A stretch of DNA of 64,000 bases, taken from positions 241,462-305,461 of the forward strand of contig NZ_JASISW010000005.1 in NCBI RefSeq assembly GCF_030063335.1, written 5' to 3'. Positions within the stretch are counted from its first letter, which is position 1. Each line of letters opens with the position of its first letter. Of the stretch, positions 25,485 to 35,562 are shown one piece after another. The notes beneath the pieces are model-generated. The model was given only the letters and a program-made list of their open reading frames with translations. It searched no databases and had not been told where the DNA came from. The translations under genes and the position numbers were made by a program. The DNA is from Rhodococcus sp. G-MC3 (GTDB lineage Bacteria > Actinomycetota > Actinomycetes > Mycobacteriales > Mycobacteriaceae).

Positions 25485-27647
25485 ATGGCGTTTGCATCCG
25501 AACATCCCGTGGTGGCCCACTCCGAGCACAGGCCTGTCGGTGAGATCGAGAGGACCGGGCGCGCGTTCGAGGTCATCAGTGACCACAAGCCCGCGGGCGA
25601 CCAGCCGACTGCCATTGCCGAGCTCGAACGCCGCATCAGGGCCGACGAGAAGGATGTGGTTCTGCTCGGCGCCACCGGTACCGGTAAATCGGCGACCACA
25701 GCGTGGCTCATCGAGAAGTTGCAACGCCCGACTCTCGTGATGGCGCCCAACAAGACCCTTGCAGCCCAGCTCGCCAACGAGCTTCGCGACATGCTGCCGA
25801 ACAACTCGGTGGAGTACTTCGTCTCCTACTACGACTATTACCAACCCGAGGCGTACATAGCGCAGACCGACACCTACATCGAGAAGGACTCCTCCGTCAA
25901 CGACGATGTCGAGCGCTTGCGGCACTCCGCGACGGCAAACCTGCTGTCGCGTCGAGACGTCGTCGTGGTCGCGTCCGTCTCCTGCATCTACGGGCTCGGT
26001 ACACCTCAGTCCTACGTCGATCGCTCCATCGAACTCAAGGTCGGCGAGGAGGTTCCTCGCGACGGGTTGCTCCGGCTCCTGGTGGACGTGCAGTACACAC
26101 GCAACGACATGGCATTCACCCGCGGATCGTTCCGTGTGCGTGGGGATACCGTCGAGATCATTCCTTCGTACGAGGAACTGGCGGTCCGTATCGAATTCTT
26201 CGGCGACGAGATCGAAGCGTTGTACTACCTCCATCCCCTCACCGGCGACACGGTTCGCCAGGTCGACTCGGTGCGCATCTTTCCGGCGACACACTATGTG
26301 GCAGGGCCGGAACGTATGGAGATTGCCGTCAAGAACATCGAGGCTGAGCTGGAGGATCGCCTCGCCGAACTCGAGAACAAGGGCAAGCTCCTCGAGGCAC
26401 AACGGCTCAGGATGCGGACGCAGTACGACCTGGAGATGATCAAACAGGTCGGCTTCTGCTCCGGCATCGAGAACTACTCGCGGCATATCGACGGGCGCGG
26501 GCCCGGTACAGCGCCTGCAACGCTGATCGACTACTTTCCGGAAGACTTCCTGCTCGTCATCGACGAATCCCACGTGACGGTTCCACAGATCGGTGCCATG
26601 TACGAGGGCGATATGTCGCGCAAGAGAAACCTCGTCGAGTTCGGTTTCCGGTTGCCGTCGGCTACCGACAACCGTCCGCTCACCTGGGAAGAGTTTACCC
26701 AGCGCGTCGGGCAGACCGTGTATCTCTCAGCGACGCCGGGCAAATACGAGCTGGGACAGACCGGTGGCGAATTCGTCGAGCAGGTCATCCGCCCGACTGG
26801 CCTCGTCGATCCGCACGTGGTCGTGAAGCCGACAAAAGGTCAGATCGACGATCTCGTCCACGAGATCCGCGCCCGCGCGGAGAAGAACGAGCGCATCTTG
26901 GTCACCACGCTCACCAAGAAGATGTCGGAGGACCTCACCGACTACCTGTTGGAATTGGGCATCAGGGTTCGATACCTGCACTCTGACATCGACACTTTGC
27001 GCCGCGTCGAACTACTGCGCCAGCTCAGGCTTGGCGAGTACGACGTCCTCATCGGCATCAACTTGCTGAGGGAGGGTCTCGACCTCCCTGAGGTGTCGCT
27101 CGTGGCAATCCTCGACGCAGACAAGGAAGGGTTCCTGCGCAGCGGAACCAGCCTGATCCAGACCATTGGTCGTGCAGCGCGAAACGTGTCCGGTGAAGTG
27201 CACATGTACGCCGACAAGATGACCGACTCGATGAAGTACGCCATCGAGGAGACCGAGCGTCGGCGCGAAAAGCAGGTCGCCTACAACAAGGAAAAGGGTG
27301 TCGACCCGCAGCCCCTGAGGAAGAAGATCGCTGACATCCTGGACCAGGTGTACGAGGAGGCAGGAGACACCGCGGAGTCTGTGGAGATCGGTGGCTCCGG
27401 CCGCAACGCCAGCCGTGGGCGTCGTGCGCAAGGCGAGAAGGGCCGAGCCGTCAGCTCGGGTGTCTACGAGGGACAGGACGTCAAGGCGATGCCGCGGGCC
27501 GAGTTGGCCGCGTTGGTTCAGAACCTCACCGACCAGATGATGAATGCGGCTCGCGAACTTCAGTTCGAGTTGGCGGGCCGCCTTCGCGACGAAATTCAGG
27601 ATCTGAAGAAGGAACTTCGCGGAATGGACGCGGCAGGACTGAAGTAG
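25485..27647 (+). CDS. uvrB: excinuclease ABC subunit B
   Basis: Damage-verifying helicase-like subunit of nucleotide excision repair. 720 residues from ATG 25485; the frame is open a further 63 bases upstream. Walker [11 protein letters not shown], beta-hairpin [29 protein letters not shown]-like [11 protein letters not shown], motif [11 protein letters not shown], and a C-terminal UVR domain for UvrC contact ([28 protein letters not shown]). Its partner uvrA is 10 kb downstream; uvrC is not in the window. Confidence 0.98.
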   Translation: MAFASEHPVVAHSEHRPVGEIERTGRAFEVISDHKPAGDQPTAIAELERRIRADEKDVVLLGATGTGKSATTAWLIEKLQRPTLVMAPNKTLAAQLANELRDMLPNNSVEYFVSYYDYYQPEAYIAQTDTYIEKDSSVNDDVERLRHSATANLLSRRDVVVVASVSCIYGLGTPQSYVDRSIELKVGEEVPRDGLLRLLVDVQYTRNDMAFTRGSFRVRGDTVEIIPSYEELAVRIEFFGDEIEALYYLHPLTGDTVRQVDSVRIFPATHYVAGPERMEIAVKNIEAELEDRLAELENKGKLLEAQRLRMRTQYDLEMIKQVGFCSGIENYSRHIDGRGPGTAPATLIDYFPEDFLLVIDESHVTVPQIGAMYEGDMSRKRNLVEFGFRLPSATDNRPLTWEEFTQRVGQTVYLSATPGKYELGQTGGEFVEQVIRPTGLVDPHVVVKPTKGQIDDLVHEIRARAEKNERILVTTLTKKMSEDLTDYLLELGIRVRYLHSDIDTLRRVELLRQLRLGEYDVLIGINLLREGLDLPEVSLVAILDADKEGFLRSGTSLIQTIGRAARNVSGEVHMYADKMTDSMKYAIEETERRREKQVAYNKEKGVDPQPLRKKIADILDQVYEEAGDTAESVEIGGSGRNASRGRRAQGEKGRAVSSGVYEGQDVKAMPRAELAALVQNLTDQMMNAARELQFELAGRLRDEIQDLKKELRGMDAAGLK

Positions 27648-27670
27648 GAGAGCTTCGATACGGTTGAGGT

Positions 27671-28534
27671 ATGGACGCACCTACCGCCGGCCGGAGTGCA
27701 CGCGCACTCGAACTGCTGCACTCGCTTTCCTACTTCGTCCCCGAAACGCAGGATGCGTTGGTGGAAGCCGGTTTGAGCGGTCGAGCGCCGTACTTCGCCG
27801 GTCGAGCCGCGCCGCTGGGTGTCGTAGGCCCAGGTGTTGTCGCAGCGACGTTCTACAACTTCAATCGAGAACTGATCGAGCCGCTGATTCCGGAGGCGTG
27901 GTCGATCGTGTCGCCGCAACAGATAATCGATATTCGCTACCGCACCGTCGGCGAAGCTTACGAGCGTCTGCTCGGACCCGATGTTCTCGGCTCCCGAGAC
28001 ATGTCGGAAGCTGCAGAATTGGCCTCGATTGCAGCACAGGCAATCCCGGGGGGAGACGGTCGTCCGCTGTATTCCGCGTACGCAGAGGTCGATTGGCCGG
28101 CCGCTCCCCATCTGGTGTTCTGGCATTCGCTGACACTGCTCCGCGAACACCGAGGTGACGGTCACGTCGCTGCTCTGCAGACAGCGGACCTCAACGGTAT
28201 TCAGGCCCTGATCACACACACAGCCACGGGTCTCGGTTTCGAGAAGGAGTTTGCGCGTAAGCGTCGCGGTTGGTCCACGGAACAATGGAGCGACGCCGTG
28301 TCCACGCTCGTCGACCGTGAAATTCTTGATGAAAATGGAGGATTGACCGAGCACGGCAAAGATCTCCGAACGCTCGTGGAGGACATCACCGACGACCTTG
28401 CCCTCGCGCCGTGGGCCTCACTGGGGGAAGACGGCGCAGCGCGACTCGTCGAACTCGCTACGCCGTGGCGGACCAGTCTGCTGGAGCAGAACGTGTTCCC
28501 AGACGGCGTGTTCGGCCCGGCGGTGAAGCAGTAA
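27671..28534 (+). CDS. SCO6745-family protein (helix-turn-helix-like, DNA-binding or enzyme role unknown)
   Basis: 287 residues, 23 bases after uvrB and probably co-transcribed. Pattern ARALELLHSLSYFVPETQDALVEAGLSG-RAPYFAGRAAPLGVVGPGVVAATFYNF is characteristic of this uncharacterised actinobacterial family; the C-terminal ~90 residues (WSTEQWSDAVSTLVDREILDENGGLTEHGKDLR) look like a winged-helix segment. It has no catalytic motif I can name. Confidence 0.82.
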   Translation: MDAPTAGRSARALELLHSLSYFVPETQDALVEAGLSGRAPYFAGRAAPLGVVGPGVVAATFYNFNRELIEPLIPEAWSIVSPQQIIDIRYRTVGEAYERLLGPDVLGSRDMSEAAELASIAAQAIPGGDGRPLYSAYAEVDWPAAPHLVFWHSLTLLREHRGDGHVAALQTADLNGIQALITHTATGLGFEKEFARKRRGWSTEQWSDAVSTLVDREILDENGGLTEHGKDLRTLVEDITDDLALAPWASLGEDGAARLVELATPWRTSLLEQNVFPDGVFGPAVKQ

Positions 28535-28537
28535 CGG

Positions 28538-29461
28538 TCAGCTCGTAATGTCCTTCGTCGAGAATCGTTGCCACGCCACAACCCCGAAGACGGCGGCATA
28601 CGCGAGCGCTGAGAACGATCCGACCACCATGTCGTTCCATGAAATGGTCGGGGAAAGGGCGTCGATCCACGAGTTCGCGTAGTGGCCCGGTAGGTAGTTG
28701 CGCAGTGATCCCAAGGCGGTGATCTGGTCGAGTATCTGCATCAGGATCGAGGTCATCACGGCACCGCCCACGGCGCCCAGTGGTGCATCGGTCAGGACGG
28801 AGAGCAACAGTGCCAGGCCCGCGACCCACAACAGATTCACCGCGATGTAGCCGACCGCGATGACGAGCCTGCCCACTGCATCCATGTAGGACAAGCCATC
28901 GCCGAACGGCGTGACGAGGGACTCCGCGCCATACAACACGGTTCCGATGCCGAGGGACACCAACACGAGTACCACGATGGCGGCAAGTGACAACGTTGCC
29001 GACACGAGAGCCTTCTGGAGTAGCAGTCGCGTCCGGGGGACCGGTATCGCGAGAAGATATCGCAGTGACGACCACGATGCCTCGCTGGCGATCGAGTCTC
29101 CGAAGAACAAGGCGACGACGACGATCAGCAGGAAGCCAACGGACATGAACAGCGCGAACACGGTGAAGTTCACCCCGCCGCGGGTTCCGAGTTCGATCAA
29201 ACCGCCGGTGTCCGAGTCGGCCGTGGAACCACCGACGGCAAAGGCGATCGCCAGGATCACCGGAAGCAGGGCCAGGAATCCGACCGCAAACTGCGTTCGT
29301 CGCCTACCGAACTGCCGACGAAGTTCGGTCAGGTACGGAAGCGTCTTGCCCGCGCTGTAGCCGGCTGCCCGTCCATCGGAGTGGAGCCCGCGGAATGACC
29401 CGGTCGGCTTGGAGTGGAGCCCGCGGAATGACCCGGTCGGCTCGGAGTTCGTCGTACTCAT
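28538..29461 (-). CDS. ABC-2-type transporter permease
   Basis: 307 residues with six hydrophobic helices between ~55 and 295. The N-terminal cytoplasmic tail holds two copies of the 11-residue unit PTGSFRGLHS(K/D), from a 33-bp tandem duplication at 29378-29443. The ATG overlaps the stop of the upstream hydrolase-ATPase fusion gene (ATGA), so the two proteins are made together and presumably form one exporter. Confidence 0.92.
   Translation of the reverse strand: MSTTNSEPTGSFRGLHSKPTGSFRGLHSDGRAAGYSAGKTLPYLTELRRQFGRRRTQFAVGFLALLPVILAIAFAVGGSTADSDTGGLIELGTRGGVNFTVFALFMSVGFLLIVVVALFFGDSIASEASWSSLRYLLAIPVPRTRLLLQKALVSATLSLAAIVVLVLVSLGIGTVLYGAESLVTPFGDGLSYMDAVGRLVIAVGYIAVNLLWVAGLALLLSVLTDAPLGAVGGAVMTSILMQILDQITALGSLRNYLPGHYANSWIDALSPTISWNDMVVGSFSALAYAAVFGVVAWQRFSTKDITS
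29378..29443. repeat. 33-bp tandem repeat inside the ABC permease gene
   Basis: Two adjacent 33-bp units, 29378-29410 and 29411-29443, differ only at the final base (T/C). They encode PTGSFRGLHSK and PTGSFRGLHSD in frame, near the N-terminus. Near identity implies a recent duplication. Confidence 0.9.
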
Positions 29462-32388
29462 CGGTTGTCCTTCGTCGGAACGAACTCGGCGGAGTCGGCC
29501 TGTCCGCTGTCGGTCTCGGTCGGTGCAGGGAGCGCGTCGTTGTGCACGAGTTCGAGGAACACGTCCTCCAGCCTCGTGGACTGCGACAACCCCCGCACCT
29601 GTAGTCCCGCGTCGAACAGTGCTCGGATGACGTCTGCCGGATCGGTAGTCCCGAGATCGACACGCAATGTCGTCTCGTCGACAATGGTCGGTGAAAGGCC
29701 GAGACGTACCAGTACGGGCGCGGCCGACGTGGAGTCGTCGACTCGAATCTCGGTCAATCCGCCGGCGGCGGTCAGTTCGCGGACGGTGTCAGAACTGATC
29801 ACAGCACCGCGATTCATGACGACGACGTGGGTGCACGTCTGCTCGACCTCTGCCAGCAAATGGCTCGAGACGAGCACGGTACGTCCTGTCTTCGCGTAGT
29901 TGATCAGGACATCGCGCATTGTTCTGATCTGGGGTGGATCGAGTCCGTTGGTCGGTTCGTCCAGAACCATCAGATCCGGTAGACCCAACATCGCCTGGGC
30001 AATCGCGAGTCGTTGCCTCATGCCCTGGCTGTAGGACTTGACCTTGCGCTCGATTGCCGCTCCTAGATCGGCGATCTCTAGGGCCTCGTCCAGGTGTGCG
30101 TGGTCGATCGGGCGTCCTGTGGCCTGCCAGTAGAGCCGGAGGTTTTCGCGCCCACTGAGGTGTGGAAGAAAACCGGACCCCTCGACGAATGATCCGAGCC
30201 TCGACAAAATAGGGGAACCGGGCGTGACCTTGTGTCCGAACACCCTGATCTCGCCGCCCGTTGGGGTGATCAGTCCCATGAGCATGCGCAGGGTGGTGGT
30301 CTTGCCTGCGCCGTTCGGTCCGAGCAATCCGAGGACTTGCCCCTGCTGCACTTCGAAGCTGACGCCGTCGACTGCCTTGAATCCGTTCGAGTACGTCTTC
30401 GCGAGATCGGTGATGACGAGCGGGGTGTCGACCAAGGTCTCGTCCACCTCGGCAACGAGCCTCCGACGTGACCTGATCACATTGACAGTGATGAGCCCGG
30501 CAATAGCTACGAGGATGGCGCCGATGCCGACGAGTGGTGCGACCGGCACCGTGCTGGTTCCGCTGGAGACCCCGTCGATCGAAGGGACCGACAGAACCGG
30601 ATCCGCCAGCGAAACGACGAACTGCGCAGGCTCGAGCGGCACTGCATATGCCTGATCGGTGGTGGATACCGAGATCTCGATCTTGTGTCCTTGCGGGACT
30701 ACGTAACTGATTCCCGGAAGCGTCACCGTCACCGGAATCGAACCGGCGTTGACCGAATCTGGCAAACGAACGGGCGCGACGGCACCACCAGGGAGCGTTC
30801 TCTTGCCGTCCGGCGCCACGTCGTAGAGCTTGATGAACAGTACGGCCTGCTGCGACTGCGCGAACGCTCCCACCTGCAGATTCACGCGTGAAGATCCGGT
30901 GATTGTCAGTGGCTCGCTCAGGGAGTCACCAGTGAAGGTGGCAGATTGCCCAGGAATGTCAGCGGAGAGTTGAGCACCTGCCGTTGTCGCAGACAGTGTC
31001 GAGAGAATCGAACCGAGCCCGGGCACCGACGAGATCGCCGACGGCGACGCACCAGGGGGGCGAATGATGGTCTGTTCGGTCGGTGAGCCCGTTGACGACT
31101 CGGTGCTGGGTCGGAGCTCCACCGGAATCGTCCGGGTCTGCTCGTTCGATGCCGGGTCACCGGTGAGGCCGGGGTAGGCAGGAGCTGTCATACGCCGATT
31201 TCGTGTGCGTTCCTGCTCTGCCGCGGTGCCCTGAACCGTGTAGGAGAAAGGCGGTTGCTCCGAGTCGAGCGGGGCTGAAGTAGCGGGGCGCAGTTTCGCA
31301 TCGAGGAAACTTTTGATCGCGTTGTCCGAGCCGGCGTTCGTGCCGCCCGCGTCGTGCCCGCCGCTGAACCAGCGGATCTGCACGTCGCCTCCGGCTTCAG
31401 AGATCTGGCGTGCGGTCGTGTCGGCTTGATCGAGCCCGAACAGGGTGTCCTGCAAGCCTTGTACGAGAAGGGTCGGTGCGGCGATGTTGCCTGCCACGGC
31501 CGCAGGGGAGTGCGCTGTGAGAAGACTCAACAGTTCGGGTGTGGGCTCACCCGTCACCGCAGATCGGCTGTAAGCGGCGCAGAACTCAGGCGCGAAGCGG
31601 CCACACCCTGAACCTGCCTGCGACGGCCCTGGGTTAGGTGTTTCCGCGTCGGTGTCGGCCGTGGGCGCACTTCCCGCGCCGAAGAACACACCTGCCCAAC
31701 CGCGCTTGAGAACGCCTGGTCCGCCGTAGACCGAGCCGGCGGGAGTCGTCGCCGACTCAAGTTCCTCTCGTTGATCGTCCGTCGTGGAGGCGTAGTTGGG
31801 GAAAAGTGCCTGCCCCAGGTCGTTCCAGGTGATCGCCGCGGCTACGGCGTCGACTCGCGGATCCGTTCCGGCCACGCTCAGTGCCAGTGCACCGCCGTAG
31901 GAACCGCCTGCGACGCCGACTCGTGGATCGTTCGCTCCGTCGAGTTGGACCTCGGGCCGTGCGGACAGCCAGTCGATCAGCGCTCGACCGTCGGCGACTT
32001 CTCCGTCGGGATCGTTGATCGAGATCGATCCGGTACTCGCGCCGAATCCTCGGGCGCTGTAGGTCAGCACGACGTAACCATCTGCGGCAAGCGAACGGGC
32101 CTGGCCCTCCACCGAGAACTTGTCTCCGCCGAATCCATGCGCGAGCAGTACGGCGGGAGCGGGAGTCGACTGTGGAACGTAGAGGCGCGCGTCGAGGTCG
32201 ACAACCTCCGAACTACCGGGGCTCTCCGGTACGGTGATCGTCGTATCGAGCGCGGTGATGTCGTCGTCTGCGCCGGGGGAGCGCCCGACGAAGAATATCG
32301 AGACAACGGCGATAACGACTACCAGAACAACCGCACCAAGAACGGTCTTCGAGAACCGGCGCGGCCGGGGGATGTGCATGTGAACCAA
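29458..32388 (-). CDS. S15/CocE-type extracytoplasmic hydrolase fused to ABC transporter ATPase
   Basis: 976 residues. A signal-anchor helix (~15-34) is followed by an outside alpha/beta hydrolase: AVLLAHGFGGDKFSVEGQA, nucleophile elbow GVAGGSYGGALAL (Ser 163), Asp in LVQGLQDTLFG (D314) and His in FSGGHDAGG (H345). A beta-rich X-Pro-dipeptidase-type C-terminal domain covers ~380-600. A second helix (~616-637) returns the chain to the cytoplasm, where an ABC ATPase (~655-890) has Walker A GPNGAGKT (690-697), signature YSQGMRQ (786-792), Walker B LMVLDEPTNGLDP and a DrrA-like C-terminal extension. So one chain joins an extracellular hydrolase to a transport motor; the coupled permease is next in the operon. 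Substrate unknown. Confidence 0.93.
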   Translation of the reverse strand: MVHMHIPRPRRFSKTVLGAVVLVVVIAVVSIFFVGRSPGADDDITALDTTITVPESPGSSEVVDLDARLYVPQSTPAPAVLLAHGFGGDKFSVEGQARSLAADGYVVLTYSARGFGASTGSISINDPDGEVADGRALIDWLSARPEVQLDGANDPRVGVAGGSYGGALALSVAGTDPRVDAVAAAITWNDLGQALFPNYASTTDDQREELESATTPAGSVYGGPGVLKRGWAGVFFGAGSAPTADTDAETPNPGPSQAGSGCGRFAPEFCAAYSRSAVTGEPTPELLSLLTAHSPAAVAGNIAAPTLLVQGLQDTLFGLDQADTTARQISEAGGDVQIRWFSGGHDAGGTNAGSDNAIKSFLDAKLRPATSAPLDSEQPPFSYTVQGTAAEQERTRNRRMTAPAYPGLTGDPASNEQTRTIPVELRPSTESSTGSPTEQTIIRPPGASPSAISSVPGLGSILSTLSATTAGAQLSADIPGQSATFTGDSLSEPLTITGSSRVNLQVGAFAQSQQAVLFIKLYDVAPDGKRTLPGGAVAPVRLPDSVNAGSIPVTVTLPGISYVVPQGHKIEISVSTTDQAYAVPLEPAQFVVSLADPVLSVPSIDGVSSGTSTVPVAPLVGIGAILVAIAGLITVNVIRSRRRLVAEVDETLVDTPLVITDLAKTYSNGFKAVDGVSFEVQQGQVLGLLGPNGAGKTTTLRMLMGLITPTGGEIRVFGHKVTPGSPILSRLGSFVEGSGFLPHLSGRENLRLYWQATGRPIDHAHLDEALEIADLGAAIERKVKSYSQGMRQRLAIAQAMLGLPDLMVLDEPTNGLDPPQIRTMRDVLINYAKTGRTVLVSSHLLAEVEQTCTHVVVMNRGAVISSDTVRELTAAGGLTEIRVDDSTSAAPVLVRLGLSPTIVDETTLRVDLGTTDPADVIRALFDAGLQVRGLSQSTRLEDVFLELVHNDALPAPTETDSGQADSAEFVPTKDNR

Positions 32389-32564
32389 TGTATGTGAGAC
32401 CGCGAGATCGTGTTGTGGCCGAACTTGGCAACATCGCCGCCGGATACCTATAGGGTCATCGCAACGATCATCGGGACCGCTGTGCAGCGCCTGTGACCGG
32501 CCACAACGTGTCTCCTCGGGGGCGCAAAGAATGTGTGACAGAACACCTACAACTGGAGGAATGA

Positions 32565-33017
32565 ATGAGTGCCTACCGCACCGTCGTCGTCGGAACCGAT
32601 GGGTCCGAATCGTCTTTGCGGGCCGTAGAGAAGGCTGCCGCTCTGGCTGGTGACGCTGACGCGACTCTCGTCATTGCCTGTGCCTACTACCCGGCTGACC
32701 CGAAGGACACCGCGCAGGCGGCCGACACCCTTCGTGAGGACGCGTACCAAATCACCGGTTCCGCACCTACCCACGACATTCTTCGCACTGCGCGCGAACA
32801 CGCCACCAAGGTCGGAGCCAAGACCATCGACGAGCGCGCGATCGTCGGCGCTCCCGTCGAGTCGTTGCTTCAGCTGGTGGACGAAGTCAAGGGCGACCTA
32901 CTCGTGGTTGGAAACCGCGGCCTCAACTCGCTCACGGGCCGGTTGCTAGGTTCAGTGCCGTCCGACGCCGCCCGCAAGTCCACCTGCGATGTGCTGATCG
33001 TCCACACCGTCAGGTAA
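32565..33017 (+). CDS. universal stress protein (UspA family, Rv1636-like)
   Basis: 150 residues. ATP-binding signature of the UspA fold: VVVGTDGSESSLRAVEKAAALA at the N-terminus and GNRGLNSLTGRLLGSVPSDAARKSTCDVLIVHT at the C-terminus (GxxG-9x-GS). GGAGGA lies just before the start. In M. tuberculosis the equivalent gene, also between uvrB and uvrA, encodes a cAMP-binding Usp; whether this one binds cAMP is inference. Confidence 0.94.
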   Translation: MSAYRTVVVGTDGSESSLRAVEKAAALAGDADATLVIACAYYPADPKDTAQAADTLREDAYQITGSAPTHDILRTAREHATKVGAKTIDERAIVGAPVESLLQLVDEVKGDLLVVGNRGLNSLTGRLLGSVPSDAARKSTCDVLIVHTVR

Positions 33018-33036
33018 CAACCGAAAACTGCTGATC

Positions 33037-33077
33037 AAGTGGCCCGGTACCGCGCACTCTGCGGCATCGGGCCACTT
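33037..33077 (+). terminator. terminator between the stress protein and helD-like genes
   Basis: 10-bp stem AAGTGGCCCG with its complement, extended by further pairs with one mismatch, followed by TTTGCTGTT. It lies 19 bases after the stress-protein stop, between convergent genes. Confidence 0.82.
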
Positions 33078-33082
33078 TGCTG

Positions 33083-35377
33083 TTACCGAGCGACGTCCTC
33101 GAACGGGGACAGCCCCGACAATTCCCCCGGAAGTTCGGCTGCGTGAACGACACCCAGCCGCTGTGTCGCGCGAGTCAGCGCCACGTACAGGTCACCCATT
33201 CCGCGTGGTGACTCCGCGACGATATCGGCAGGTTCCACGATCAGTACCGAGTCGAACTCGAGACCCTTGGCTTCCTTGACCGTCGAGACGGTAATCGTTT
33301 CTGACGCGAGATGCGCGAATCTGACGACCAAGCCCTCAGGAACGAGTACCACGCTGATGCCTGGCCGGGGGTGCTCTGCGAGTCGGTCCGACACCGTGGA
33401 CACCAATGCGTCCTCGGTGACGCGCTGCTCCCAAGGGATATTCCCCGAATCTCGAACGGAGCGAGGGACGGACTGTACCGGATCGATGACGGCAAGGACG
33501 TCGCGAGCGACCGTCATGATCTCCGATGGAGTTCGGTAGTTGACTGTCAGCTCGGTGCGCTTCCAGCGTTGTGCAACATACGGTTCCAAAACGTCACCCC
33601 AGGATGTCGAACCTGCCGGATCTCCCGTCTGGGCGACGTCGCCGACAAGAGTCATCCACCTGTTCGGTATGCGCCGCATCACCATGCGCCAGGCCATCTC
33701 GGACAGTTCCTGGGCTTCGTCGACGATGACGTGACCGTACGTCCAGGTGCGGTCTCCGGCAGCGCGTTCGGCCGTGGTGAGACGCGCACCTGAATCTTGC
33801 CTGCTGGCAAGCTGACTCGCGTCGATCAAGTCGTACGCCATCAGGATTTCGGGGTCGAGTTCGTCCTCGAGGTCCTGGGGAGCGGAACCGGTCAGAATGT
33901 CGAGGGCGCCCTGCGCATCGGCAATCTGGTTGCGCCACTGACGGTTGGCTTGCTCGCGTTCGGCCGATTCGTCGATGCCAAGCAGTTCGGCGAGTTCGTC
34001 CAACAGCGGCGCGTCTGCCGAGGAGAAGCCGCGACCCACGCGTACCAACGATCGACGCTCTTCGTCCGAAAGCAGGGGAGCGGCCGAGGCGATGCGCTCA
34101 GGAGACGCGAGTAGATCCAGGAGAACCTGCTGTGGCGACAAATCGGGCCACAGCTCGTCGATCGCGGCCATCACATCCGCGTCTTCCTTCATTTCGTCGC
34201 GCATGTCCGCGACATCGTCTCGGCTGAGCAGGCTTCCGCCGTCGACGAGGTTCTGACCGAGTTTATCCGCGAGTTGCTGCGTGAGACCGTCGATCGCGGA
34301 GGCCACGAACAATGGGCGGGCCAAGTTGTGCGGACGCCGCGACGATCGGGCACGTCCGCGTGCCCGGGTGACGATCTTCCTGTCGAGCACTATTTCGTAG
34401 GTGTCGAATCGAAGACGCGTTGGTTCGGACGGTACTTCTTGACGGTCGCGCACCGCCTTGGCCAACACCTCGACCATCGACGTGGAGCCCTTGACTTGTG
34501 CCGCGGTCGCGGACTCCTGCACCGTCGCCCGCACCCCGGGGTACAAGTTGCCGATCGTCGACAACAGCACTCCCGTCTCGCCCAACGAGGGCAGCACCTG
34601 GCCGATGTAGTCGAGGAACGTCGCGTTGGGTCCGATGATCAGCACGCCACTCTTCGCGAGCTGCTGGCGGTATGTGTAGAGCAGGTAGGCGGCACGGTGG
34701 AGCGCTACCGCAGTTTTTCCGGTTCCCGGTCCGCCCTGCACGACCAGAACGCTCCGGTGTTCGGAGCGAATGATCGCATCCTGCTCGCTCTGGATGGTTT
34801 CCACGATGTCGTTCATCTGCCCGGTGCGAGCAGCATCGAGCGCAGAGAGCAGTGCGCTCTCGCCTGCGACACCCGTGGCGTCCGATTCCAACCCTGCTAC
34901 CCGTGCAGCATCGAGGTCCAGGTATTCGTCGGCCAACGACGTCACTCCACGGCTGCGGCTGCGAATGTGGCGACGCCGCAACACGTTCTCGGGAGTGGCG
35001 GGCGTCGCGAGGTAGAACGGGCGGGCCATGGGTGCACGCCAATCCAACAGCAAGGTGTCGTAATCGTTGGCTTCGTCGAGGATTCCGACGCGGCCTACAT
35101 AGCGAACCGGCGAGTCCTCGGCCTCCACCTGTAGATCTATGCGGCCGAAGCAAAGCCCATTCTCGGCTGCGTCGTACTTTGCGATGTCGTCGATATAGAG
35201 CTGGCTGAACGATTCTCGTTCGCTGCGTGCCTGCGGTGTGCCGCCGGTTTCCAGCAGCACCGTGCTCAGTCGGTTCTGTGCATAGTTCCGCAACGCATCG
35301 AGCTGGTTGTAGAGCATCGATACATAGGACTGCTCGCGGTCCTTGTCGGATCGCTCGCGGTCCTTGTCGGGGGCCAT
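33083..35377 (-). CDS. helD: HelD-like RNA polymerase-associated motor ATPase (UvrD/Rep-type)
   Basis: 764 residues from ATG 35377. The open frame reaches 35539, but that part overlaps the T-tailed terminator of the preceding gene, so the later start is preferred; no strong ribosome binding site is seen. The N-terminal coiled coil (YVSMLYNQLDALRNYAQNRLSTVL) is followed by Walker A VVQGGPGTGKTAV (~212-224), YVGRVGI and DWRAPMARPFY typical of HelD, Walker B VIVDEAQELSEMAWRM, motif III TLVGDVAQTGDP and motif VI LYVALTRATQRL. HelD proteins free stalled RNA polymerase from DNA or nucleic acid. A 21-bp tandem repeat (35332-35373) doubles KDRE(R/Q)SD near the start. Confidence 0.9.
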   Translation of the reverse strand: MAPDKDRERSDKDREQSYVSMLYNQLDALRNYAQNRLSTVLLETGGTPQARSERESFSQLYIDDIAKYDAAENGLCFGRIDLQVEAEDSPVRYVGRVGILDEANDYDTLLLDWRAPMARPFYLATPATPENVLRRRHIRSRSRGVTSLADEYLDLDAARVAGLESDATGVAGESALLSALDAARTGQMNDIVETIQSEQDAIIRSEHRSVLVVQGGPGTGKTAVALHRAAYLLYTYRQQLAKSGVLIIGPNATFLDYIGQVLPSLGETGVLLSTIGNLYPGVRATVQESATAAQVKGSTSMVEVLAKAVRDRQEVPSEPTRLRFDTYEIVLDRKIVTRARGRARSSRRPHNLARPLFVASAIDGLTQQLADKLGQNLVDGGSLLSRDDVADMRDEMKEDADVMAAIDELWPDLSPQQVLLDLLASPERIASAAPLLSDEERRSLVRVGRGFSSADAPLLDELAELLGIDESAEREQANRQWRNQIADAQGALDILTGSAPQDLEDELDPEILMAYDLIDASQLASRQDSGARLTTAERAAGDRTWTYGHVIVDEAQELSEMAWRMVMRRIPNRWMTLVGDVAQTGDPAGSTSWGDVLEPYVAQRWKRTELTVNYRTPSEIMTVARDVLAVIDPVQSVPRSVRDSGNIPWEQRVTEDALVSTVSDRLAEHPRPGISVVLVPEGLVVRFAHLASETITVSTVKEAKGLEFDSVLIVEPADIVAESPRGMGDLYVALTRATQRLGVVHAAELPGELSGLSPFEDVAR
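35332..35373. repeat. 21-bp tandem repeat at the 5' end of the helD-like gene
   Basis: Two adjacent copies of GCTCGCGGTCCTTGTCGG plus three bases encode the charged heptapeptide KDRERSD / KDREQS-like repeat at residues 4-16, in a predicted disordered N-terminus. Confidence 0.8.
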
Positions 35378-35500
35378 GCTGGACTCGCTCGCGGTGCTGT
35401 CAGCGATGGTCTGGCCGTCGTCCGGCAAAGGGTCTCCTCGGGAGTTCGGCAGAGAGTTTTCGGTAGCGCGAAATTCGCCCAAGCAGTCTACGACGAAAAG

Positions 35501-35537
35501 GGGCCCCGCCGCAGAACCGCAGTTCAGGGCGGGGCCC
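35501..35537 (-). terminator. terminator of the DoxX-repeat protein gene
   Basis: A 10-bp GC-only stem (GGGCCCCGCC with its complement, 17-base loop) followed on the minus strand by TTTTC, 25 bases after the stop of the DoxX gene. Confidence 0.82.
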
Positions 35538-35562
35538 AAGGTGTTCGAACAGAAAGCTGGGA

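Noticed and set aside
25431..26573. 380-codon open frame antisense to uvrB
   Set aside because: No homology features; fully inside uvrB.
35378..35539. N-terminal 54-codon extension of the HelD-like gene
   Set aside because: It overlaps the terminator of the upstream gene, lacks a ribosome binding site and is low in conserved character.
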